A DNA stretch of 64,000 nt, taken from Tolypothrix sp. PCC 7712 (lineage in GTDB: Bacteria > Cyanobacteriota > Cyanobacteriia > Cyanobacteriales > Nostocaceae). The notes under the pieces were generated by a model. It saw only the letters and a list, made by a program, of their open reading frames with translations, was not told the origin of the DNA and searched no databases. A program made the position numbers and the translations under genes. Within the stretch, counting starts at the first letter, position 1. Every line of letters begins with the position of its first letter. Where the stretch lies: positions 2,666,001 to 2,730,000 of the forward strand of contig NZ_CP063785.1 in the NCBI RefSeq assembly GCF_025860405.1, in the 5' to 3' direction. Positions 20,609 to 28,602 of this stretch are shown here, in pieces.

Positions 20609-21120
20609 GTGACGTAGATTCTGTGGTGTCAATTCCTGAGGTACTTGAGACGAGTGATTGATAAACTTAGTGACACTTAGCTTTTACAGGAACTCCAAAA
20701 AATAAATTATTCCGTTCAAGTTGTTGATTGTTGACAGTTCACAGTCAACAGTCAACAGTCAACAGTCAACAGTCAACGATAGCAATGGAATATTTTTTAC
20801 TTGGAAGTCCCTCAGGCTTAATGCTAACTGCATTTTTTCAATCAGGTTGGCACATAGATACTAACTCTTTGTGGTCTAAATATCCTCAATTACTCATTCC
20901 CGTTTAGTTATTCATGGACATAGTCGATAAATCGCAATCAGACTGTTAAATGTAAACTATTTTTAATAAAATTATGGTCAATCCATAACATATATCACAG
21001 AGATTGTGAGACACAGCGCAATTTTCTGTAAACTAAATAACTGGTAATGCCTTGCTCGGCTTGCCAAATCGCTGGTGTCGTTGATACAAGCAAAGCAGCA
21101 ATATTGATTTCCCAAAATTT
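20609..21120. other. Intergenic region with AGTCAAC tandem repeat
   Basis: 20741-20777 is a run of acagtca/acagtcaac heptamers. At about 20780-20810 the string agcaatggaatattttttac resembles 4282-4300 in the intergenic region by the ClC gene. The promoter of the aspartate kinase gene (21121) lies to the right. No gene is seen. Confidence 0.55.
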
Positions 21121-22980
21121 ATGGCGCTCATAGTTCAGAAATACGGTGGTACATCTGTTGGTTCAGTCGAACGTATTCAAGCTGTTGCACAGCGAGTATA
21201 TAAGACTGTTCAACGCGGAAACTCTCTAGTAGTGGTGGTTTCTGCGATGGGGAAAACTACCGATGGACTTGTGAAGTTAGCCAATGCCATCTCTAATAAT
21301 CCTAGCCGCCGCGAAATGGATATGCTGCTTTCTACTGGCGAACAGGTAACGATCGCATTATTGAGTATGGCATTGCAGGAAATTGGTCAACCTGCAATTT
21401 CCATGACTGGCGCACAGGTAGGAATTGTTACCGAAGCCGAACACACCCGCGCCCGGATTTTGCGAATTGAAACAGAGCGCATGGAGCGTTACCTCAATCA
21501 AGGTAAGGTGGTTGTGGTAGCTGGATTTCAAGGAATATCCAGCACAGAAGAATTAGAAATTACCACCTTGGGACGCGGTGGTTCCGATACCTCAGCCGTA
21601 GCTTTAGCAGCCGCCTTAAAAGCAAATTTCTGTGAAATTTATACCGACGTACCCGGGATTCTAACTACAGACCCCCGCTTAGTTCCCGAAGCTCAACTGA
21701 TGGCAGAAATTACCAGTGATGAAATGCTGGAACTCGCCAGCTTGGGTGCAAAAGTCCTACATCCCCGGGCTGTGGAAATTGCCCGGAATTATGGTGTGCC
21801 TTTAGTAGTGAAATCAAGTTGGACTGAAGACCCTGGGACTTGGGTAACATCGCCTCAACCTCACGGGCGATCGCTGGTGAATTTAGAAATTGCTAAAGCA
21901 GTAGATGGTATAGAATTTGATACCAACCAAGCTAGGGTAGCGCTTTTACGCGTACCAGATAAACCAGGGGTAGCAGCTCGGTTATTTGGGGAAATTTCCC
22001 GCCAACAAGTCGATGTAGATTTGATTATTCAATCGATTCATGAAGGTAATACTAATGACATTGCCTTCACCGTAACTACACCCATATTAAAACGGGCAGA
22101 AGCAGTAGCATCTGCGATCGCCCCCGCACTGAGAAGCAACTCTCATAACAGCGAAGAAGCTGAGGTGATGATTGAGGAAAATATCGCCAAAGTCAGCATT
22201 TCCGGCGCAGGGATGATCGGCCGTCCTGGTGTAGCCGCCCAGATGTTCGCCACCTTAGCGACAGCAGGTGTCAACATCCACATGATTTCCACCAGCGAAG
22301 TCAAAGTTAGCTGTGTAGTTTCCGCCTCAGAATGCGATCGCGCCGTCGCCGCACTCCGTAGCACCTTTGAAATTGTCGAAGAAAATGAAGCTAGCAAGGA
22401 AACTGCAGAGACAAATCACAGAAACATTGTTTCGCCTCTACCCCTCTGCCCCTCTGCCTCTCTACCTGATTCTCCCCCCGTCCGTGGCGTGGCTTTAGAT
22501 TTGAACCAAGCACGGCTGGCAATTCGCCAAGTCCCCGATCGCCCAGGAATGGCGGCAAAGCTATTTGGATTATTGGCACAGCACAACATCAGCGTTGACA
22601 TGATTATTCAATCTCAACGCTGTCGTATAGTAGATGGAGTTGCCAGAAGAGATATCGCCTTTACCGTCGCCCGTATCGATGGGGAACAAACCCAGAATTT
22701 GCTTTCTCAAGCCGCCGCAGAATATGGCTGGGGTGAAGTTGTCCTTGATAGTGCGATCGCCAAAGTAAGCATCGTTGGTTCTGGTATGGTAGGACAACCT
22801 GGTGTAGCCGCGAAAATGTTTGAAGCCCTAGCCCAGAACCAAATCAATATTCAAATGATTGCTACCTCAGAAATCAAAATTAGCTGTGTAGTCGCCCAAG
22901 AACAAGGCAGTAAAGCTTTGCAAGTGATTCATGCAGCATTTGGGCTGGCTGGTAGCCAGAAGTTTGTCGTTCCCGCATAG
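21121..22980 (+). CDS. lysC: Aspartate kinase, four ACT domains
   Basis: First step of the Lys/Thr/Met pathway: phosphorylates aspartate. The kinase domain begins LIVQKYGGTSVGSVERI and contains VVVVSAMGKTTDGL and TLGRGGSDTSAVALAAAL. Four ACT regulatory domains follow as two pairs (VALLRVPDKPGVAARLF; IAKVSISGAGMIGRPGVAAQ; LAIRQVPDRPGMAAKLF; IAKVSIVGSGMVGQPGVAAK), the arrangement usual in cyanobacteria, so feedback inhibition by Lys or Thr is expected. 619 residues. Between the two pairs, bases 22386-22490 code for an unusual linker (SPLPLCPSASLPDSPP) that is a translated pyrimidine-rich tandem repeat; the frame is kept. Confidence 0.96.
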   Translation: MALIVQKYGGTSVGSVERIQAVAQRVYKTVQRGNSLVVVVSAMGKTTDGLVKLANAISNNPSRREMDMLLSTGEQVTIALLSMALQEIGQPAISMTGAQVGIVTEAEHTRARILRIETERMERYLNQGKVVVVAGFQGISSTEELEITTLGRGGSDTSAVALAAALKANFCEIYTDVPGILTTDPRLVPEAQLMAEITSDEMLELASLGAKVLHPRAVEIARNYGVPLVVKSSWTEDPGTWVTSPQPHGRSLVNLEIAKAVDGIEFDTNQARVALLRVPDKPGVAARLFGEISRQQVDVDLIIQSIHEGNTNDIAFTVTTPILKRAEAVASAIAPALRSNSHNSEEAEVMIEENIAKVSISGAGMIGRPGVAAQMFATLATAGVNIHMISTSEVKVSCVVSASECDRAVAALRSTFEIVEENEASKETAETNHRNIVSPLPLCPSASLPDSPPVRGVALDLNQARLAIRQVPDRPGMAAKLFGLLAQHNISVDMIIQSQRCRIVDGVARRDIAFTVARIDGEQTQNLLSQAAAEYGWGEVVLDSAIAKVSIVGSGMVGQPGVAAKMFEALAQNQINIQMIATSEIKISCVVAQEQGSKALQVIHAAFGLAGSQKFVVPA

Positions 22981-23091
22981 AAGAGCAAGGGGGCAGGGGG
23001 CAGGGTGCAGGGAGATCAGAGGCGGTTCGCATAAGACAAATCGATTGATGTTTAAATCCTGTAGAGACGCGATTTATCGCGTCTTCATAAC

Positions 23092-23203
23092 CCTCGGTTA
23101 AGGATTTTCAACTCGGAATTTAGTTTGGGGAAAAGGTGAAAGGGTAAGGGTTAAAGGTTTTTTCTTGCCCCTTTTCCCCTTCCCATTTTCCCCTTAACCC
23201 TGT
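23092..23203. mobile_element. Family D element, copy 3 (partial, reversed)
   Basis: Reads ctcggttaaggattttcaac and ends ttttccccttaaccc, the reverse complement of most of the family D body at 1609-1777 and 50759-50884, without clear outer ends. It lies between lysC and the ribbon-helix-helix gene. Just upstream, 23060-23088 is another gacgcgatttatcgcgtc palindrome. Confidence 0.6.
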
Positions 23204-23210
23204 TTTGTCA

Positions 23211-23387
23211 CTACTCTTCCTCTGCTTTACCTGGCTCATCTTTCCAGCGTCCTGCTTTTTTGACGGCTTCTGCTAACAAAAACTCAATCTGAGCATTGAC
23301 GCTGCGGAGTTCGTCAGAAGACCATTTTTCTAGCCGTTCGTAAAGTTTTTCATCCAGACGTAGCAAAAATCGTTTCTTTTGTCCCAT
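23211..23387 (-). CDS. Small ribbon-helix-helix (Arc-like) DNA-binding protein
   Basis: 58 residues starting MGQKKRFLLRLDEKLYERLE and ending in a charged tail (KDEPGKAEEE). The beta strand KRFLLRLDEKL followed by two helices (YERLEKWSSDELRS, NAQIEFLLAEAVKKAG) fits the Arc/MetJ/CopG fold. The ATG lies 3 bases after the stop of the SPFH gene, so it is the second gene of that transcript. Pairs of SPFH protein and Arc-like protein recur in bacterial genomes; this protein may regulate the unit through the palindrome at 24351-24376. Confidence 0.8.
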   Translation of the reverse strand: MGQKKRFLLRLDEKLYERLEKWSSDELRSVNAQIEFLLAEAVKKAGRWKDEPGKAEEE

Positions 23388-23390
23388 TTC

Positions 23391-24329
23391 CTAGTTATAT
23401 AGGGTACCAGCATTGATCACGGGTTGGGCGGTTTGCTCCGATGTTAAGACAACCAACAAATTATTAATCATTGAGGCTTTGCGCTCATCATCCAATTCCA
23501 GCATTTGTTCTTGACTAAGACGGTTCAAAGCTTCATTTACCATACCTACTGCTCCCTCGACAATCTGCCGACGCGCATCAATTAAGGCTTTTGCTTGTTG
23601 TCTTCGTAGCATCATTTGCGCGATTTCTGGTGCATAGGCAAGGTGAGAGAGTCTGGCTTCAATTACTTCCACACCTGTAACTTCTAACCTGGCTTGGAGT
23701 TCTTTTTGCAAAGCCTGAGCGATTTCATCGGGGATTCCCCGCAGCGAAGGCGTGGCTGTATCGTCTGGGCTGTCATAAGGATAGCGAATTGCTAACGCCC
23801 GAATTGCAGTTTCACTTTGAATCGCCACAAATTCTTCATAGTCATCCACTGCAAACTTAGATTTAGCAGAATCAAAAACCTGCCAGACGACAACCGCGGC
23901 AATTTCAATCGGGCTACCTTCGGCATCGTTGACTTTAATAATTTTGCTGTTAAAGTTGCGTACCCGCAACGAAATTTTTTGCTTGCTAGCAAAGGGATTT
24001 GTCCACCAAAAACCTGATTCGCGAACTGTTCCCATATATTTGCCAAATAACACCAAAACTACCGCTTGGTTTGGCTCAACGCTAAAGAATCCTGATATTG
24101 ATGGGATGACAACTGCAATTAATGCCGCAGCCAAGGGAGCAAGAAATTCTGCAGCGCTATCTTCACCTATCAAGTCTGTAACCTTCAAACCTCTTGCCAG
24201 TAAAGCTTCTAGCCCCTGTACCCTAGACCAAAGATACCACCCTCCCAGCAACGCGATCGCAATCACCACAGCCAACATAATAAAGCCGTTGACTTTGAAC
24301 GCCGGAAATTCCTTGATTTTCGGTTCCAT
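23391..24329 (-). CDS. SPFH domain membrane protein
   Basis: 312 residues. A transmembrane helix near the N-terminus ([20 protein letters not shown]), probably a second (about 63-83, [20 protein letters not shown]), then an SPFH/band-7 domain ([55 protein letters not shown]) and a helical part ([20 protein letters not shown]). Role: membrane scaffold of the stomatin/flotillin type. It is the first gene of a two-gene unit with the small RHH protein. It is not closely similar to the slipin at 1-1485. Confidence 0.92.
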   Translation of the reverse strand: MEPKIKEFPAFKVNGFIMLAVVIAIALLGGWYLWSRVQGLEALLARGLKVTDLIGEDSAAEFLAPLAAALIAVVIPSISGFFSVEPNQAVVLVLFGKYMGTVRESGFWWTNPFASKQKISLRVRNFNSKIIKVNDAEGSPIEIAAVVVWQVFDSAKSKFAVDDYEEFVAIQSETAIRALAIRYPYDSPDDTATPSLRGIPDEIAQALQKELQARLEVTGVEVIEARLSHLAYAPEIAQMMLRRQQAKALIDARRQIVEGAVGMVNEALNRLSQEQMLELDDERKASMINNLLVVLTSEQTAQPVINAGTLYN

Positions 24330-24350
24330 AATCTTTGTAATAGTAATTTA

Positions 24351-24376
24351 ATATCTCGATGATATCATCGAGATAT
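24351..24376. promoter_or_regulatory. Perfect 26-bp palindrome upstream of SPFH-RHH unit (putative operator)
   Basis: ATATCTCGATGAT is followed directly by its exact reverse complement. It contains overlapping TATC-TCGA-GATA subsites, so both a dimer and a dimer-of-dimers could bind. The right end is 22 bases before the SPFH start codon in transcription order, where a repressor would block. No poly-T tract follows, so a terminator is unlikely. Binding by the RHH protein encoded in the same unit is an inference. Confidence 0.7.
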
Positions 24377-24554
24377 CAAAAATGTGGAACCACCCAAATT
24401 TAGATTGGGGAAAGGTTAAAGGGAAAAGGGTAAGGGACAAAAACCTTTCTCCTTTACCCTTTACCCTTTTCCCCGCTTCCGTTGCCTTGGCGTACTACTA
24501 AATTTCGCGGGCAGAGGAAAACCAATGCCCAATGCCCCATGCCCAATGTTTACT

Positions 24555-26153
24555 TCAAACTCCCAACACAATCTTAGAGTCGTTGGAGGAAGCTGTACTC
24601 ACCATCGCAGAATATTCGCCGTTATAGTTGGTAAATGCCAATGGCGCTCTGCGAATATTAGAAAGACGAATTTGCCAATCAGAAACTTCCTCGTAAGTAA
24701 GATGACGAGTATTGGAAGTAGTTGTCCATACCCCCCAAAGGCAAGTATCTTCAAACTGCAGCATTCCTGTTTTACGTAAGTTACAAGATTGCGGGGTTCC
24801 GGGTAAGGGAATAATGCTGTAGCAGGAAGTTTGAAATTCTAATTGTGGGTTAATCTCTACCAGTTCATCCACAAGTTCCGAAATTGCTTCTTCCAGGCGC
24901 AACAAGTCATCATGGTCATCATCTGGTAGCCCGATGATGATGCCATAAGTAACAACTGGTATACCAGTGCTAACTACAGATTTCATCAATGTACAATGCT
25001 CCTGCCAAGGTAGCAGTTTCTTATATGCTTCTCCTCCAAACACAGGACGTTCAGCAGGGATATAAGCCAAAGGACAACCAACCTTACCATCCCAGCCAAA
25101 CAAGGCTGCAATTAGTTCTTCATCTGGTCGCAGGTCGGTGCTGTCATAGTTGCGTCCAGCACCGAGAGTTGTTTTCCGCAGTTCTAAACCATTGGGCCAC
25201 ATGAGAGTGATTCCCATCTCCCGCGCCCCATTGGTAATTTCCAATATTTCTTCTCGTCCTCCAGGGAACAGCCCACGGGCGAGGAATTGATCGGAACCGA
25301 TATTGATCGACACAGCCCCCGCCTGTTTCTGAATCTCTAACCATTTGAGGGCTGTAGCTGGAGACATTCTGCGAAAGCCAGTCCCGTAGGTGGGTGTCAT
25401 GCAAAAATCACAGGTGCGATCGCATCCAATGTCTGCAACTAAGGAACCAACAGGTACAAATCCTTGGACGTTGGGGAGTGTCCCTAAGCATTCTTTTGCT
25501 ACTTCCAAAGAGGGTAGCGCCCACTCATCAGGACTTTTAGCTTTAGTTTTCCGAGGATACTGTCTACCATCAGCGAGAATCACACCTGTGAGTTCTTCTC
25601 TTGGAGTTTTGCCCAGTACATAGTCGAAAATCGCCCAGTTTGCTCCCCCAGATTTATCCTGAACTACTGCTGTTGCGCCAGCTTTGAAGTAATGCTGTGG
25701 TTCCGCTAACGCATCCGAACCACCCACAACTATGGGGCGATCGCCTTTCGCTAAATGCTCAATCACCATACAACTAACTTGGCGGTCTTGAGAGAAATTG
25801 ACTGTAATACCCCAAGCATCATAGGCTTCGGGGTCGAGGGTGAAAATTTTTCCCCCGACGTATGTTTTCCTCAGGGTCATCCCTTTCCAAACAATCTCTC
25901 CAAATTCTTCACTATAATTGTCATCTCTGAGGTTGACCAAGCGCGCATCAAATCCACCAGCTTGCAAGTCAGCTAGCAACACTTGCTTACTAATTAAAGA
26001 GCGATGTCTATATAAAGAAGTCCAATTTTTGCCTTCTGCATCGTAGAGTCCTGTTGCTGGCGGTTCAATTAGTCCAATTGTCGGACGCTTCTTGTTTGTC
26101 ATAGTCGAAGGTGCAGTATGGGGGATAAACGCAGAGTTGTTTTGTTGTGTCAT
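24555..26153 (-). CDS. B12-binding-type radical SAM protein
   Basis: 532 residues. The N-terminal part (about 20-200) resembles a cobalamin-binding Rossmann domain (TIGLIEPPATGLYDAEGKNW, VLLADLQAGGFDARLVNLR, PIVVGGSDALAEPQHYF) without an obvious DxHxxG lower ligand. The radical SAM core has the cluster motif CDRTCDFC (CxxxCxxC), followed by SINIGSDQFLARG and VTYGIIIGLPDDDHDDLLRL. The C-terminal part ends with SNTRHLTYEEVSDWQIRLSN. The reaction is unknown. egtD lies upstream on the same strand but 472 bases away, so linkage is suggestive only. Confidence 0.86.
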   Translation of the reverse strand: MTQQNNSAFIPHTAPSTMTNKKRPTIGLIEPPATGLYDAEGKNWTSLYRHRSLISKQVLLADLQAGGFDARLVNLRDDNYSEEFGEIVWKGMTLRKTYVGGKIFTLDPEAYDAWGITVNFSQDRQVSCMVIEHLAKGDRPIVVGGSDALAEPQHYFKAGATAVVQDKSGGANWAIFDYVLGKTPREELTGVILADGRQYPRKTKAKSPDEWALPSLEVAKECLGTLPNVQGFVPVGSLVADIGCDRTCDFCMTPTYGTGFRRMSPATALKWLEIQKQAGAVSINIGSDQFLARGLFPGGREEILEITNGAREMGITLMWPNGLELRKTTLGAGRNYDSTDLRPDEELIAALFGWDGKVGCPLAYIPAERPVFGGEAYKKLLPWQEHCTLMKSVVSTGIPVVTYGIIIGLPDDDHDDLLRLEEAISELVDELVEINPQLEFQTSCYSIIPLPGTPQSCNLRKTGMLQFEDTCLWGVWTTTSNTRHLTYEEVSDWQIRLSNIRRAPLAFTNYNGEYSAMVSTASSNDSKIVLGV

Positions 26154-26625
26154 ATTGGTAGTCTTGAAGAAACAGTTTGCAAGTGCAATATTTAGGCGAT
26201 CGCTAAAACTTTTATTTATTTGCCCTTACAAAAAATAACTAATTGTTGGGCTATTAACATCATCAATTTTGAATTTTGATGCATAAATTAACATAATCAA
26301 ACATCTAATTATCAAAGTTTTTTCGGGTGATATCTTTCTCAAGATTTAATGGCAAAAAAGACAGCAGCATTCAAGCAGATGAGTATTGATGTTGTTCATC
26401 AAATCAAGCAATAAACTATTGTTTCTATAGGGGACAATGGCTTAATAATTAAAACAGAAACTTATTTTGATGTTTTGTTAATGCCTAACCAATACTACTT
26501 GGTTAAGCATTTTGAACTCAAAGTTAGTTTTGGGTTAAAGGTTTGTTATTTCCCTTTTCCCATTCCCCTTTTTCCCCTTAACCTAAAAATATTGACTGCC
26601 TAACCCTATATTGATTTCAAATCAA
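26154..26625. other. Intergenic region between radical SAM gene and egtD
   Basis: AT-rich. A tiny frame of 21 codons (MAKKTAAFKQMSIDVVHQIK..) is open on the plus strand at 26349-26414; it has no recognised relatives and I give it little weight. 26520-26582 is a pyrimidine-rich arm similar to family D. The promoter of the radical SAM gene should lie at the left end. Confidence 0.45.
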
Positions 26626-27603
26626 TTAAACTCTTTGGCAAAGAATTAAGCCAAACCATTGCTGTGGATCTGTCCAAGTTTTTACAGTTTTTAACCCTTG
26701 CATCTCCAATTGTTTTTGCATATTTGCTAAATCAAACTTCCGCGAGATTTCGGTGAGAATACTTTCACCTGCTTGAAAGGAGACTTTTAAATCTAAAATT
26801 TCTAGATTCACCCAATGCTTTTTTTGACAACGGAGATACATCTCAATTTGAGAATCAGCTTGATTATAGATAGCTTGATGGGTGAATAAGTCGATATCAA
26901 AATTACCTTGAAAACGCCAATTTAAATGGGATAGCATATTTAAATTAAAAGCTGCCGTTACTCCCTGAATGTCGTTATAAGCAGGCTCTAAAATTTCTTT
27001 GGGTTTTTGTAAATCAATCCCTAAAAGAAAGTAATCGCCTAGTTGTAATGTCCTTGAAATTTGTTTTAAAAATGCATGACAATCTTGTGGCTCGAAGTTC
27101 CCCAGAGAACTACCTAAGAAAAAAATCATCCGTCTATAGGCGAATGTAGATTCTAGTTTGACTAATGCTTGCTCGTATGTTGCTATTAATCCATTGATAG
27201 AAAATGTCGGATATTTTTGCTTGAGATTGAGGACAGTAGATTTGAGAATTCCTCCACTCACATCGATAGGTATATATTGACAATACTTGGCAATTTTTTG
27301 ATAAGCATCTAACAAAAACACTGTTTTTGTAGAACTACCACTACCTAATTCTACTAATTCACAAACACCTGTAATTTGAGCAATTTCATCGGCACATTGC
27401 TTTAAAATTAAGGCTTCTGTGCGGGTTGGATAATATTCTGGTAGTTCACAAATTTGTTCAAATAATTCTGAACCGCGATGATCGTAAAAATACTTTGGCG
27501 GTATTTTTTTGGGAACTTGAGTTAATCCTTGAATGACATCTGTACCATCTTGATTAATCAGATCATGGTGACGCTTAAGACTTATTAAAGATGTAACTGA
27601 CAT
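26626..27603 (-). CDS. egtD: L-histidine N-alpha-methyltransferase EgtD
   Basis: Makes hercynine (trimethylhistidine), the first step of ergothioneine synthesis, using SAM. 325 residues, the usual length. Family marks: KYFYDHRGSELFEQICELPE, YYPTRTEALIL, the SAM-binding ELGSGSSTKTVFLLDA and YIPIDVSGGIL, then FFLGSSLGNFEPQD. ATG start at 27603. The partner egtB is not adjacent in this window, so the rest of the pathway must be elsewhere if it exists. Confidence 0.92.
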   Translation of the reverse strand: MSVTSLISLKRHHDLINQDGTDVIQGLTQVPKKIPPKYFYDHRGSELFEQICELPEYYPTRTEALILKQCADEIAQITGVCELVELGSGSSTKTVFLLDAYQKIAKYCQYIPIDVSGGILKSTVLNLKQKYPTFSINGLIATYEQALVKLESTFAYRRMIFFLGSSLGNFEPQDCHAFLKQISRTLQLGDYFLLGIDLQKPKEILEPAYNDIQGVTAAFNLNMLSHLNWRFQGNFDIDLFTHQAIYNQADSQIEMYLRCQKKHWVNLEILDLKVSFQAGESILTEISRKFDLANMQKQLEMQGLKTVKTWTDPQQWFGLILCQRV

Positions 27604-28602
27604 TTGTGTTTCTGAAGTACTGAATGTTGGACAAAATTAGAGTTTTGGCTACTTTTATATAGAAAAAGTAGACCTAAAGCGAGGTCATCTCAAAACTTTG
27701 AGTTTTTATTGCAATCCTTGCAGGACTTGCAAAATTACTTATGAAGCTAGGGAACAACCAACAAGTATCAGCCAACAGAAAAGAAAAACTTACAAATGTA
27801 CTCTGGCTTTCAAAAATGAAAGAAGATTTTTATAAAAGCTAGAGTAAATACCCGTAATAGTATATTCACATTCAACAGATAAGGTCAAGTCAAAAATAAC
27901 AACACTTCGGTGAAAAACAACTTTTCTGAATTTTTATTGGTGTAAAAGTACCACTGAGAACGAGATTCAAATAATATTTATCCAGCCACTCTCTGCAAAA
28001 AAATAGGCTCTCCTATACCAGTTATAAAAAATTAATACTTGATATTAGGTTAAATCCTTACATAGTCAGAAATTCCAGATAAACAAAGTATATTTTTATT
28101 AAATATTTGATGATATTTGATACAAATCTTGTTAAATTAAATCTTTTAAGCTGATACGCACCTAAATCAAATATTTTGGCTATTTTGGCGTTAGGACTGT
28201 CAAGAGTCCAGAGTCAAAGGCTAGTTTGGACTTTGGACTCTTGACTTTTGACAACCTGAGTGCGAAATATACAATTTAAATGCTTAACAGCTTAGACATT
28301 TTTGAGTGTGAAGTCTGGGATAGCCAAAAAATATAACGTCATTGAAGATTGAGGGATGCAAACCCTCTTATCCCATTTCACTTTAAAAATGATACAGCAG
28401 ATTGCTAGTTGGTGAGGTATAGATAATCGTTGATTGTCAGGGTAAGGCAGTGCCATTCCCCTACCTGTGTACCTCATTTACCTGAAATACGCTGTACATA
28501 TGGGCAAGCAGAGGAGGCAGGTTAAAAGTTTTTTCTTGCCCTTTTCCCCTTTCCCTTTTGCCCTTAACCAACAACTATTGCACGCTGTTCTACTTAAGAA
28601 GG
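27604..28602. other. 1-kb gene-free stretch between egtD and sucrose-phosphate synthase
   Basis: AT-rich with no convincing frame. An inverted repeat at about 28199-28247 (gtcaagagtcca ... tggactcttgac) can form a hairpin with a 12-bp stem. Near 28520-28570 is a pyrimidine-rich arm like family D (ttttttcttgcccttttccc). The remainder gives no recognisable signal; it should include the egtD promoter. Confidence 0.5.

Noticed and set aside
20741..20777. Possible CRISPR array
   Set aside because: The units are contiguous heptamers without spacers. The other tandem runs (19471, 20146) are the same kind. No cas gene is in the window.
24351..24376. Reading the 26-bp palindrome as a transcription terminator
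   Set aside because: It lies upstream of the SPFH start without a T tract and 178 bases beyond any gene end from the other side; an operator is more likely.
28292..28477. 61-codon frame in the egtD-spsA gap
   Set aside because: No ribosome site and a sequence without domain features in AT-rich DNA; taken as chance.
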